DNA of 27,359 bases, from assembly GCA_019323495.1 (NCBI GenBank), contig JAHWHE010000078.1:1-27359 (forward strand), given 5' to 3'. The notes beneath the pieces are model-generated. The model was not told where the DNA came from, made no database searches, and was given only the letters and a program-made list of their open reading frames with translations. The translations under genes were made by a program, and so were the position numbers. Positions 7,923 to 15,395 of this stretch are shown in pieces; within the stretch, counting starts at the first letter, position 1; each line of letters starts with the position of its first letter. The stretch is from Candidatus Woesearchaeota archaeon (GTDB lineage: Archaea; Nanobdellota; Nanobdellia; Woesearchaeales; WJKV01).

Positions 7923-8498
7923 ATGATTTCTTCTTTTTTTCTTCATAAATCTAATTTTTTAAAGAAGGCAGATAAAAGTAAAAAGGGCAGTATTGACCGA
8001 AAGATTCAGTCGCTCGTAAATGCAATAAACAAGAAAAAAGACTATTTCACGACGAGCAGCTGCAGCGGACGGATTGTCTTGTTTGACTCGGGCAAAGGAA
8101 AGAAGAATGAGGGAGAATGGTTGTTTGTCTCGCACGATTTGATTAATGCGGATGCAAAAAAGAAGCCGTTTATTTCTTTGTTAAAGATTAAAAAAGAGAA
8201 CAAGCAGAACTGCTGGTTCAGGTTCGAGCCTGTGATCATGCACGCGAACTGCAGTAATCTGGAAAGTGCGCAAAAATTGCTAGATTTGGCTCGCAATAGC
8301 GGCTTTAAACTGAGCGGAATAATTAGTGCGAAGAAAGCAACAGTAGAAATAAGAAGCAGTGAACGGATTGATGTGCCTGCAGAAATAATAAATCCTGATG
8401 ATTTGGATGTGCTGGTAAAGAAGGCGAATGAAAAGCTGAAAGAAACGCACAAAAAGATCAGTAAATTAAAAGAAGGCTTGAAGATACTGAGTTCTTAG
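7923..8498 (+). CDS. taw3: tRNA wybutosine-synthesis methyltransferase Taw3 (TYW3 family)
   Basis: Taw3/TYW3 methylates N4 of the tricyclic wyosine intermediate at G37 of tRNA-Phe, using S-adenosylmethionine. At 191 residues it has the usual family length. Motifs seen: KADKSKKGSID at the N terminus, the hallmark SSCSGRI (45-51), GEWLFVSHD, an F-x-x-EPVIMHANC block, ARNSGFKLSGI, and the C-terminal IRSSERIDVP. The start is set by the preceding stop and by the family's N terminus; there is no Shine-Dalgarno sequence, which suggests coupling to the gene before it. Its stop overlaps the stop of the convergent surface-protein gene (four shared bases). The other wybutosine genes (Taw1, Taw2) are not in the window. 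Confidence 0.93.
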   Translation: MISSFFLHKSNFLKKADKSKKGSIDRKIQSLVNAINKKKDYFTTSSCSGRIVLFDSGKGKKNEGEWLFVSHDLINADAKKKPFISLLKIKKENKQNCWFRFEPVIMHANCSNLESAQKLLDLARNSGFKLSGIISAKKATVEIRSSERIDVPAEIINPDDLDVLVKKANEKLKETHKKISKLKEGLKILSS

Positions 8499-9898
8499 AA
8501 CATCAATATGTACAGTATGTATATCAGCAATAGTGCGATTGCGAAGATGAAGATGACTACAATCGCTAGGAACGCTTTGTTATCAAACAGATTGCCTGTG
8601 TCAACGCTTTCTATCTTGCCTGGCTGGCTCGGTGTTTCGATTGTTGTGGCTGGTGCTTCTGGCTCTTCTGTTGTTTCAGGCTCTTCTTCTTTCTCTTCAG
8701 GAATTTCTATTATTTCTTCCTCTTCTTCTGGCTCTTCAACTACTTCGTCGCAAGGATTGACAACAATTATTATTTTTTCTGTATCTGTTTCCTTTGTGCT
8801 TTCGTAGAATGCTTTTGCAAGTAAGCTGTATTTTCCAGGCAGAATGTCTTTAGGAACTTCAAAATAGTGAAGCTTATTGAATTCGAACTTGTCACTGTTG
8901 CTGTCGCTCTTCAATTCGAATAATTCGCGGGCAAAAATCCCAAGGTCATCGTTCTTTAATGTATAGGCTGCTTCGTCTTCATCGCTGGTTCCGAAATTGG
9001 TTACTTTGATGTCTGCTGTTATTGTCCCGCCGCATTTTATTCTTGTAGGATACACGTCAAGTCTCGAAAAGCCAACCTCATTTTTGTTTTTAATGGTCCT
9101 TAGTCCTGTCCTGAACTCTGCTTCGTGTCTTACTCCTTCTTCGTCTCTTCCTACTGCAGTGATTATGACATCATAAACCCTGTTGTCTTCTACATCATTA
9201 GGCATCCTGAATTCAAACTCTTTCAATGACTTGCTTTCTGAAGAATCAAGGTTGAATTCTACTGCGTCCATATCAATGTCATCTGTTCCCCTATCTTCTA
9301 TGTTTTCTATCTTGATCTTAACTTCTATGTTCTTGATGGTAGGATCATCTGTATCTGTGAAAAGAGAACGAACCTCTAACTCAATATCCATCGGGTAATT
9401 CGGCTTGAAACTCTCTGCAACTTGGTTAGGCTCGACCCTTACCCCTTCGATATAGACATTCTCAATGATCAGCATGTCTGTTGTGCTGCTCCTGAGCAAT
9501 TCGACATTGACATCAAAGTAGTCATAATGAGAGCTATTAACAGTAGCTCTTAATGTCCCTGTGTAATTGCCTGCTCCGTCCCCTGGGTCTGTTCTTATTT
9601 CAAAATTGATTGTGTCTGTGTTTCCTGCGCCCACAACCCTGCTGCTAGGGCTGAAAACCACATCCAGACCAGATAAGCCCGTCCTATCAAAATTAACAGA
9701 AAGATCCTGCGCATTATTGTTCCTGACCTGGAAACTGCCTGAAAAATCAGTGCCTAGCGTGCCTGTAAAATTCTGGGCCTGGATATTTAATATCTCAATA
9801 TCCCCGATCCTATTAGATGTAGCTGTAACTAATACTGCCAGAAAAATGACAATTAAAGCTGATACAATTAATATTCTGCTATTCATCCCAATCCCCAT
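8495..9898 (-). CDS. Membrane-anchored surface protein with CARDB/NEW3-like beta domains
   Basis: 467 residues with an export signal at the N terminus (RILIVSALIVIFLAVLVTA). Two or three beta-rich domains follow: ~35-140 resembles NPCBM-associated NEW3/COG1361-type modules (LGTDFSGSFQVRNNN), and ~280-370 resembles CARDB (GGTITADIKVTNFGTSDEDE). A ~45-residue acidic Glu/Pro/Thr linker comes next, then a C-terminal membrane span (~435-465) with almost no cytoplasmic tail. The protein should sit outside the membrane, held by its C terminus, possibly in the cell envelope or S-layer assembly. NxS/T sites are frequent. ATG 9898 fits a leaderless mRNA from the TATA box at 9924-9934. ATG 9886 with GGGGATT before it is an alternative. 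Confidence 0.8.
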   Translation of the reverse strand: MGIGMNSRILIVSALIVIFLAVLVTATSNRIGDIEILNIQAQNFTGTLGTDFSGSFQVRNNNAQDLSVNFDRTGLSGLDVVFSPSSRVVGAGNTDTINFEIRTDPGDGAGNYTGTLRATVNSSHYDYFDVNVELLRSSTTDMLIIENVYIEGVRVEPNQVAESFKPNYPMDIELEVRSLFTDTDDPTIKNIEVKIKIENIEDRGTDDIDMDAVEFNLDSSESKSLKEFEFRMPNDVEDNRVYDVIITAVGRDEEGVRHEAEFRTGLRTIKNKNEVGFSRLDVYPTRIKCGGTITADIKVTNFGTSDEDEAAYTLKNDDLGIFARELFELKSDSNSDKFEFNKLHYFEVPKDILPGKYSLLAKAFYESTKETDTEKIIIVVNPCDEVVEEPEEEEEIIEIPEEKEEEPETTEEPEAPATTIETPSQPGKIESVDTGNLFDNKAFLAIVVIFIFAIALLLIYILYILMF

Positions 9899-9923
9899 TA
9901 ATTACTGGAAAGTAGAAAATTCT

Positions 9924-9934
9924 AATATATAAAT
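9924..9934 (-). promoter_or_regulatory. TATA box for the surface-protein gene
   Basis: Minus-strand ATTTATATATT is centred ~31 bases before ATG 9898. Confidence 0.6.
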
Positions 9935-9962
9935 GTTTCCCTTATCCTGCTATTGGGCGAGG

Positions 9963-10466
9963 TTATTGGCGGAAAATGCCTCTGCTTCTCTTGCCAGCAG
10001 CGGTCTTTCCTTTGAAGATCCTTCCTTTTTCGTGCTTTAAGAATGGATGATCCTGCAATGACCTAGGATGATCCCTGTCTACAAAGATTATCTCAAACCA
10101 ATAGTATAGCTTGTCTTTTCCTACAAAATAGCTGTTAAGGACTTCCATGTTGGTGTATTGTTTCTGCGCCCTTCTTTCTGCTACTTGCTTGTAATTCATG
10201 CCGACTATCTTTTTCCTTCGCATGTGCTTAGAACGTCTGCCTTTCATGAAGTGGGGCCTCTTCCTGCCGCCCCTCTTGACTTTCTGCCTGACAAGAATAT
10301 AGCCCTGTTTGGCCTTGTAGCCAAGAGCCCTTGCTCTGTCTAATCTTGTAGGGTGTTCAATTCGAACAGTAGAAGGCTGTTTTTTCCATTGCATTAATTT
10401 TTCCTTATACAATGGAGTCTTTCTTGGTTGCGCCCAAGCTTCTCTAATATATTTGTACATTCCCAT
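9963..10466 (-). CDS. rpl15e: 50S ribosomal protein eL15 (L15e)
   Basis: Archaeal/eukaryotic large-subunit protein buried in 23S rRNA. The N-terminal MGMYKYIREAW is diagnostic. The very basic centre KRGGRKRPHFMKGRRSKHMRRKK, with RPH near ~75, and the end DHPFLKHEKGRIFKGKTAAGKRSRG match the family. Its 167 residues are slightly shorter than the ~190 of most archaeal members. The start is ATG 10466, because the minus-strand GGAGAG at 10476-10481 lies nine bases upstream. The GTG at 10475 overlaps that site and is rejected. It is transcribed alone, probably from a TATA box at 10528-10540, with a leader of ~40 bases. Confidence 0.95.
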   Translation of the reverse strand: MGMYKYIREAWAQPRKTPLYKEKLMQWKKQPSTVRIEHPTRLDRARALGYKAKQGYILVRQKVKRGGRKRPHFMKGRRSKHMRRKKIVGMNYKQVAERRAQKQYTNMEVLNSYFVGKDKLYYWFEIIFVDRDHPRSLQDHPFLKHEKGRIFKGKTAAGKRSRGIFRQ

Positions 10467-10527
10467 TAAAATCACTCTCCGGATTCACCAGTAAACGGCA
10501 CATCTCCTATACAGGCAAAATCTGCGA

Positions 10528-10540
10528 GTTATTTATAAAC
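10528..10540 (-). promoter_or_regulatory. TATA box for eL15
   Basis: Minus-strand GTTTATAAATAAC predicts a start near 10508, giving a leader that contains the GGAGAG ribosome site. Confidence 0.55.
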
Positions 10541-10576
10541 CTTACTGTTGAAAAAAGAAGATTTTTCACACGGCGG

Positions 10577-10585
10577 TTTTATAAT
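10577..10585 (+). promoter_or_regulatory. TATA box for the 10627-11208 gene
   Basis: TTTTATAAT predicts a start near 10608, so the short leader would include GGTGATG (10607-10613) and GGAG (10615-10618). Confidence 0.5.
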
Positions 10586-10626
10586 GTACTTTCGTTGCTT
10601 TTATTGGGTGATGTGGAGAAAATACA

Positions 10627-11208
10627 ATGTCATTCGATAGAACGCCGAGAATATTTGTTTACCGAGAACAAGGTTTTGGATTGATTGGTGAAGATGAAAA
10701 ACAAAGAATAGGAAAATTCGCAGAAATAAGAGGAATTTCCTATGGTGCATTGGTTGCACGTTTAGACTGGTTAGGCAGAAGGGTGGTAGATGTAGGACCT
10801 CTTGGAGCTGGAACAGGATCAGATGGAAGGTGCACTTTGCGCCTACTTGCTGAAATGCTTAATGCTGCTTCTCGCAATAAAAGTTATGGAAAGGTATTTG
10901 GACCTTACTTATCGCGAGGAATCTTAAACTATCCTGTGGTTGAAATCTTCACGAGACAAAGTCCTAATGGTTATCCTATAGGATTGAAAGCAGCTTTTCG
11001 CAAAGATGATATAGAAAGAAAAGATCCTGCTTTAATTGCACCAAACTTAATCAATCTCGATGAATCTTTCATAAGAAAAGGTTTAGAGCCTGGCGAATTG
11101 GAAGAACTAGCCATAGAATTAGCAACGCCTGAAAATCTCAAAGAGATTGTTGAAGGCAATGTTGCCTACGATAGAATGGTCGATGAATGGAAAGAAAAGA
11201 TGCTTTAG
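10627..11208 (+). CDS. Orphan soluble protein of unknown function
   Basis: 193 residues with no signal peptide or membrane span; not recognised. The sequence begins TPRIFVYREQGFGLIGEDEKQRIGKF. It then has ISYGALVARLDWLGRRVVDVG and a glycine-rich GPLGAGTGSDGRCTLRL turn at ~60-75, which looks like a phosphate- or nucleotide-binding loop but matches no P-loop signature. The last third is acidic and helical. Codon use resembles its neighbours. The start has GGAG eight bases upstream, with a TATA box further up. It lies alone between divergent eL15 and convergent ppsA, so context says nothing about its job. Confidence 0.72.
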   Translation: MSFDRTPRIFVYREQGFGLIGEDEKQRIGKFAEIRGISYGALVARLDWLGRRVVDVGPLGAGTGSDGRCTLRLLAEMLNAASRNKSYGKVFGPYLSRGILNYPVVEIFTRQSPNGYPIGLKAAFRKDDIERKDPALIAPNLINLDESFIRKGLEPGELEELAIELATPENLKEIVEGNVAYDRMVDEWKEKML

Positions 11209-11222
11209 AGAAAATTCTTAAT

Positions 11223-13640
11223 TTATTTTTTAATTCCAAACTTCTTTTCTGCTTTTGCAATCAACAATGTGGTCTTGATGACTGCATCTGGAGACAGCGA
11301 GATGCTGTCAATTCCGCAGTCAACTAAAAATTCTGCGAACTCAGGATAAGTTGATGGAGCGTCACCGCAGATTCCTATCTTTCTGTTGTGTTTCTTAGCT
11401 CCTTCTATCACAGCCTTAACCATGAATTTCACTGCATCGTTCCTTTCATCATAGATACTGCTCACTAATTCACTATCTCTATCTAAGCCAAGTGTAAGTT
11501 GTGTCAAATCATTTGTTCCTATTGAGAATCCGTCAAAGATCTTGCTGAATTGATCAACCAATATAACATTGGAAGGGATCTCGCACATCACGTAAACTTC
11601 CAGATGATGCTTGTGCCGTTCGAGTTTGTATTTTTTCATTGTCTGCAAGACCTTTCTTCCTTCTTCAGGCGTCCTGCAGAACGGAATCATTATCTTTACG
11701 TTTGCCAGGCCCATTTCTTCTCTTACTTTCTTGATTGCAGCACACTCCAAACCAAAAGCATCTTCGTATTCCTTGCTGTAGTATCTTGAAGCACCTCTCC
11801 ATCCGATCATAGGATTGTCTTCTTTCGGCTCGAAGTCTTTTCCGCCAACGAGATTCGCATATTCGTTGCTCTTGAAATCGGACATCCTAACTATCACTGG
11901 ATTTGGATAGAACGCAGCAGCGATCATTGCAATCCCTTGAGACAGTCTTTCAACAAAATATGTTTTCTTGTCAGGGTAAGCATATGTTAATTCATTGATC
12001 TGATTTTTCACTTCCTCGTCCTTCAGCTTGCTGAAATTAAGGAGCGCCTTTGGATGTATCTTGATGTAACTGCTGATTATGAATTCTTCTCTTGCAAGAC
12101 CGACACCGCTGTTGGGTATTGCTGCGAGCTCGAATGCCTGCTCTGGTGCGCCGATGTTCATCATTATCTTTGTTTTTGTCTTGGGCAGTTTTTCCAGATT
12201 GGTTTCCTTTACATCGAAACGCAAAAGGCCTTCATAGACAAATCCAGCATCGCCTTCTGCACAACTAACCGTCACTTTCTGCCCTTGCTTTATCTTTTCT
12301 GTCGCATTTCCGCAGCCAACTACGCAAGGAATGCCCAGTTCCCGACTTACGATCGCAGCGTGGCTTGTTCTTCCTCCTCTATTTGTAACAATGGCGCTTG
12401 CAATCTTCATTATCGGCTCCCAGTCAGGGTCTGTGATCTCAGTGATCAAAACCTCTCCTTTCCTGAACTTTGTTATGTCTTTCACGCTCCTGATGATGTG
12501 CGCTTTTCCAGATCCTATCTTCTCCCCGACGCTTCTTCCTGCTGCGAGAATATTCCCTTTTTTCAACAGCCTGTATTCCTGATAGATGTTTTTCTTTTTC
12601 TGGCTCGCGACAGTCTCCGGCCTTGCCTGAACAATGTATAATTTATTCGAATATCCGTCTTTTGCCCATTCAATGTCCATTGGTTCGAAACGATGCGCTT
12701 TCTTGCTGTAATGCTCTTCAATTATCACGCCCCACTTTGCCAATTGCAGGATCTCTTTATCTGACAATGCGAATTTCTTTCTTTCATCTTCGCTAACAGG
12801 CACGTTTGTCGTGACTTTGTCGCCTTCCTCACAATAGATCATCTTTACGTGCTTTGATCCTATTTTTTTACTCAGGATGGGATTGAAGCCTTTCTCTAAT
12901 GTTGGCTTGAAAACATAGTACTCATCAGGATTCACTGCGCCCTGGACAATGTTTTCGCCAAGACCATAGACTGCAGTAATGAAAACAGCGTTGGAAAAAC
13001 CGCTTTCTGTATCTATCGTGAACATTACCCCGCTGCTTGCGTGGTCAGAGCGCACCATTTTCTGCACGCCGATAGAAAGATGCACTTTCAGGTGGTCGAA
13101 ACCTTTGTCAACCCTGTAGCTTATCGCCCTGTTGGTGAACAAGGAAGCAAAGCATCTCTTGCAGGCTTCAAGCAGATTATTTTCTCCTCTGATATTAAGA
13201 TATGTTTCCTGCTGGCCTGCGAAAGAAGCGGTCGGCAGGTCTTCTGCTGTCGCACTGCTCCTGACAGCGACGTCGCAGTTGTTGCCATATTCCCTGCATA
13301 ATTTCTTGTAAGCGTTCTTTATTTCTGTATTCAATTCTTCTGGGAATTCGCAATGCCTGATCAACTCTCGTATCTGTCTTCCTTTTGCCTGCAGATTTTT
13401 AATGTCCCTTGTGTTAAGGCCTAAAAGGATCCTTTTGATTTTCTTGTCAATGCCTGTCTGCTCTAATAGAAATTTATAAGCATAAGCAGTTACTGTAAAT
13501 CCATTAGGGATGTTGACTCCTTTCTTAGAAAGATTCCTGTACATCTCGCCGAGGCTTGCGTTTTTTCCGCCAACCAGGCCAACATCTTCTATGCCAATCT
13601 GATTGAACCAAAGAATAAAAGCTGTTTCCTTGTTAGCCAC
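11223..13640 (-). CDS. ppsA: Phosphoenolpyruvate synthase
   Basis: Makes PEP from pyruvate, ATP and water (AMP and phosphate released), the entry to gluconeogenesis, or may run toward ATP production in some archaea. The 805 residues are full length. Domains: N-terminal ATP-grasp/PPDK domain (~10-340; VGGKNASLGEM at ~23-33, VRSSATAEDLPTASFAGQQ at ~126-144), the swivelling phosphohistidine domain with GGRTSHAA (H427), and the PEP/pyruvate TIM barrel with GWRGASRYY and GICGDAPS (C758). All key residues are present. The start has AGAGGGA upstream on the minus strand and a TATA box at 13680-13687. Confidence 0.96.
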   Translation of the reverse strand: MANKETAFILWFNQIGIEDVGLVGGKNASLGEMYRNLSKKGVNIPNGFTVTAYAYKFLLEQTGIDKKIKRILLGLNTRDIKNLQAKGRQIRELIRHCEFPEELNTEIKNAYKKLCREYGNNCDVAVRSSATAEDLPTASFAGQQETYLNIRGENNLLEACKRCFASLFTNRAISYRVDKGFDHLKVHLSIGVQKMVRSDHASSGVMFTIDTESGFSNAVFITAVYGLGENIVQGAVNPDEYYVFKPTLEKGFNPILSKKIGSKHVKMIYCEEGDKVTTNVPVSEDERKKFALSDKEILQLAKWGVIIEEHYSKKAHRFEPMDIEWAKDGYSNKLYIVQARPETVASQKKKNIYQEYRLLKKGNILAAGRSVGEKIGSGKAHIIRSVKDITKFRKGEVLITEITDPDWEPIMKIASAIVTNRGGRTSHAAIVSRELGIPCVVGCGNATEKIKQGQKVTVSCAEGDAGFVYEGLLRFDVKETNLEKLPKTKTKIMMNIGAPEQAFELAAIPNSGVGLAREEFIISSYIKIHPKALLNFSKLKDEEVKNQINELTYAYPDKKTYFVERLSQGIAMIAAAFYPNPVIVRMSDFKSNEYANLVGGKDFEPKEDNPMIGWRGASRYYSKEYEDAFGLECAAIKKVREEMGLANVKIMIPFCRTPEEGRKVLQTMKKYKLERHKHHLEVYVMCEIPSNVILVDQFSKIFDGFSIGTNDLTQLTLGLDRDSELVSSIYDERNDAVKFMVKAVIEGAKKHNRKIGICGDAPSTYPEFAEFLVDCGIDSISLSPDAVIKTTLLIAKAEKKFGIKK

Positions 13641-13679
13641 ATCTATCCCTCTTTTTAGTGCAAAAATAACAGTCGAATG

Positions 13680-13687
13680 TATATAAA
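13680..13687 (-). promoter_or_regulatory. TATA box for ppsA
   Basis: Minus-strand TTTATATA lies ~43 bases before the ATG at 13640, giving a ~16-base leader that holds the AGAGGGA ribosome site. Confidence 0.6.
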
Positions 13688-13703
13688 TTTATCTATTAGT
13701 AAG

Positions 13704-13713
13704 CTTTATAAAG
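13704..13713 (+). promoter_or_regulatory. TATA box for the small membrane protein/lipoprotein pair (leaderless)
   Basis: CTTTATAAAG, itself a palindrome, is centred ~26 bases before ATG 13735, and no ribosome site intervenes. Confidence 0.6.
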
Positions 13714-13734
13714 AATAATTGATTGGTTTTTTGT

Positions 13735-13890
13735 ATGGAATTCATATTCAATATTTTTATGGGCGTGCTCTTATTGCTGGTGATATACTGGGTATTTGCA
13801 GGGGCCAGGAAACACAGGGAGATGATGTATCCTGGACAAGGCCCGCAAGAAATTGAGATAGTTAAATTAAAAGATAAAAAGAAAAAATGA
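13735..13890 (+). CDS. Small single-span membrane protein (51 aa)
   Basis: Starts MEFIFNIFMGVLLLLVIYWV, a single hydrophobic span at ~4-24, then a short basic cytoplasmic-looking tail (ARKHREMMYPGQ, ending in EIVKLKDKKKK). The positive charges after the span predict the C terminus inside. It shares ATGA with the following lipoprotein gene (start at 13887), which implies translational coupling. A TATA box ~26 bases before the ATG fits a leaderless start. It is short, but promoter, coupling and charge pattern support a real gene. The function is unknown; it may be an accessory subunit or anchor for the lipoprotein. Confidence 0.7.
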   Translation: MEFIFNIFMGVLLLLVIYWVFAGARKHREMMYPGQGPQEIEIVKLKDKKKK

Positions 13891-14360
13891 GAAAAATAAA
13901 AAATAAGAGGCAGATGTTGGTGCTTGTTTTAGTTTCTCTATTCGCTATTGCTATGTTCGGTTGTGTTGAAAGAATTCAGGTCGAAGAATTCGAACAAAAG
14001 AACGTTGTTCTGAGCAAGAATGTGATCAAGCTTGATAGAATGCAGAGCGAGGACTTTTATCTTGGGATAAAGAACAGCTACGAGACCAAGGAAGATTTCT
14101 CTTTAGTTATAAAATGCCTGACAGACAACTGCGATGGAAATCTTGTTCTTCAGACTTTTCCAACAATAGGAATAGAAGGAAACAAGAACGGCGCTTTCCC
14201 TATGAGGGTGCATGCGCTGGAAAATGCACAACAGAACGAGTACCAATACGAGCTTGACGTAATGAAAGATGACGGCGTGTACGGTCAGGAGAGGTTGAAT
14301 GTTGTCGTTACTGCCGCTGTAGAGAAAATGAAAAAAGAACTGGTAGAGAAAGTCAAGTGA
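13887..14360 (+). CDS. Secreted lipoprotein-like protein of unknown function
   Basis: 157 residues. Basic N-terminus (RKIKNKRQ), hydrophobic core (LVLVLVSLFAIA), then MFGC, a reasonable lipobox with Cys at ~26. The mature part is a predicted beta-sandwich of ~125 residues with a cysteine pair (KCLTDNCDG, about 75-81) that could form a disulfide outside the cell. It resembles the immunoglobulin-like or NEW3-type modules of archaeal envelope proteins, but no family is certain. It is coupled by ATGA to the 51-residue membrane protein and ends one base from the PHP gene, tail-to-tail. Confidence 0.75.
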   Translation: MRKIKNKRQMLVLVLVSLFAIAMFGCVERIQVEEFEQKNVVLSKNVIKLDRMQSEDFYLGIKNSYETKEDFSLVIKCLTDNCDGNLVLQTFPTIGIEGNKNGAFPMRVHALENAQQNEYQYELDVMKDDGVYGQERLNVVVTAAVEKMKKELVEKVK

Positions 14361-15395
14361 TTATTTCATCTTGGTATACAGATCGATAAGCAGTGCAAGA
14401 TCCTTCATCAATGTGAAACGCTCTGCGATTCTTCTGGCATTTCTCGTGCCGCGCACACTGTGGAAATCAGATCCTCCAATAGGAATAGTTAATTCTCCAC
14501 TGCAGTTTTGAAGCCTTTGATTTTCGCTTTCTTCCCACAACAAAGTAACTTCCCTGTCAATGCCTTTTGCCTTACAAAATTCAGGATCTTCGTAATAAGG
14601 ATAATATACTTGCAATGCACGCGGGCTAAGCTGCTTGATCAGTTCGATCCTGTCCCTTTCTGTTATGAATCCATCTGTGCTTGTGTTTCTTGTATCATTG
14701 ATTTTTCTCGAATGCTCGATTGAAAATATAAAACCTGCCTTGTGAGCCAGCGCTGCAATCTCGTCTGCTCCAGGCTTTGCCCTTTCTCTGTAATAGCCTT
14801 CTGCTGTTATCCACCTTTTCATTGATTTAATGTTTTCAAAGAACGCTGCAATAGAGGATAAACTAGGATCGCTTAAGATCTTATACAAACCGGGCATGTC
14901 TTCAACAGGAACTTCCTTAGCATCGGGACTAATGTAGTCATGGCGTATGAGTTCAGCAATGGTGTGCGCGCATGATTTTCTTCTGCCGGTTTTTGTCGTC
15001 TCGAGTATCTCTGCGAACCTTTCGTTCTGCAATGCCCTGTTTAATGAGTCAAAGAAAAACAAGCAGTTGATGTGTATCTGGTTCAGATAATCGTGTGTGC
15101 AGTCAAGCTCAACAGCAGGTATAACTAAGATGTCTTTTTTTCTGCCGTATGCAATGATACTCTGCATCCTGCCTTTATCTACAATAGTGTCATGCTCTGT
15201 GAATGCTATTGCCTTGACCTTAACTTCTCTTCCCTGGAAGGTTCTTCTGGTGAATTCTCTAGGTCCTGCAATGTCGTCTAAAATTTCTTCTGGCGTCTTG
15301 CCGCCCATCATATCTTTAACTTCTGCTGATTCTCTCGAGTGGACGTGCAGATCGGCGATCTCAAGCGGATCAGCTGTCTCCAGTGAGTCTACCAT
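14361..15395 (-). CDS. PHP-domain metal-dependent phosphoesterase
   Basis: 344 residues with a full PHP metal site: H17-x-H19 (DLHVHS), the E67-H68-D69 block (FTEHDT), E96 (AVELDC), H228 (IEHSRK), and D310/H312 (GGSDFHS). PHP enzymes hydrolyse phosphate esters, such as nucleoside 3',5'-bisphosphates, histidinol phosphate or polymerase-associated substrates; which one applies here is not clear. The insert of ~100 residues between the third and fourth motifs is longer than in the small trimeric enzymes. It is the third gene of a minus-strand cluster with a PhoU-like regulator and a kinase-like protein, and overlaps the kinase gene by 26 bases. That suggests it may undo a phosphate transfer made by the kinase-like protein (inference). 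Confidence 0.88.
   Translation of the reverse strand: MVDSLETADPLEIADLHVHSRESAEVKDMMGGKTPEEILDDIAGPREFTRRTFQGREVKVKAIAFTEHDTIVDKGRMQSIIAYGRKKDILVIPAVELDCTHDYLNQIHINCLFFFDSLNRALQNERFAEILETTKTGRRKSCAHTIAELIRHDYISPDAKEVPVEDMPGLYKILSDPSLSSIAAFFENIKSMKRWITAEGYYRERAKPGADEIAALAHKAGFIFSIEHSRKINDTRNTSTDGFITERDRIELIKQLSPRALQVYYPYYEDPEFCKAKGIDREVTLLWEESENQRLQNCSGELTIPIGGSDFHSVRGTRNARRIAERFTLMKDLALLIDLYTKMK

Noticed and set aside
12054..12641. A 195-codon open frame on the plus strand opposite ppsA.
   Set aside because: It is the complement of conserved PpsA coding sequence, has no promoter or ribosome site, and its product is Cys/Phe-rich in the way of a shadow frame.
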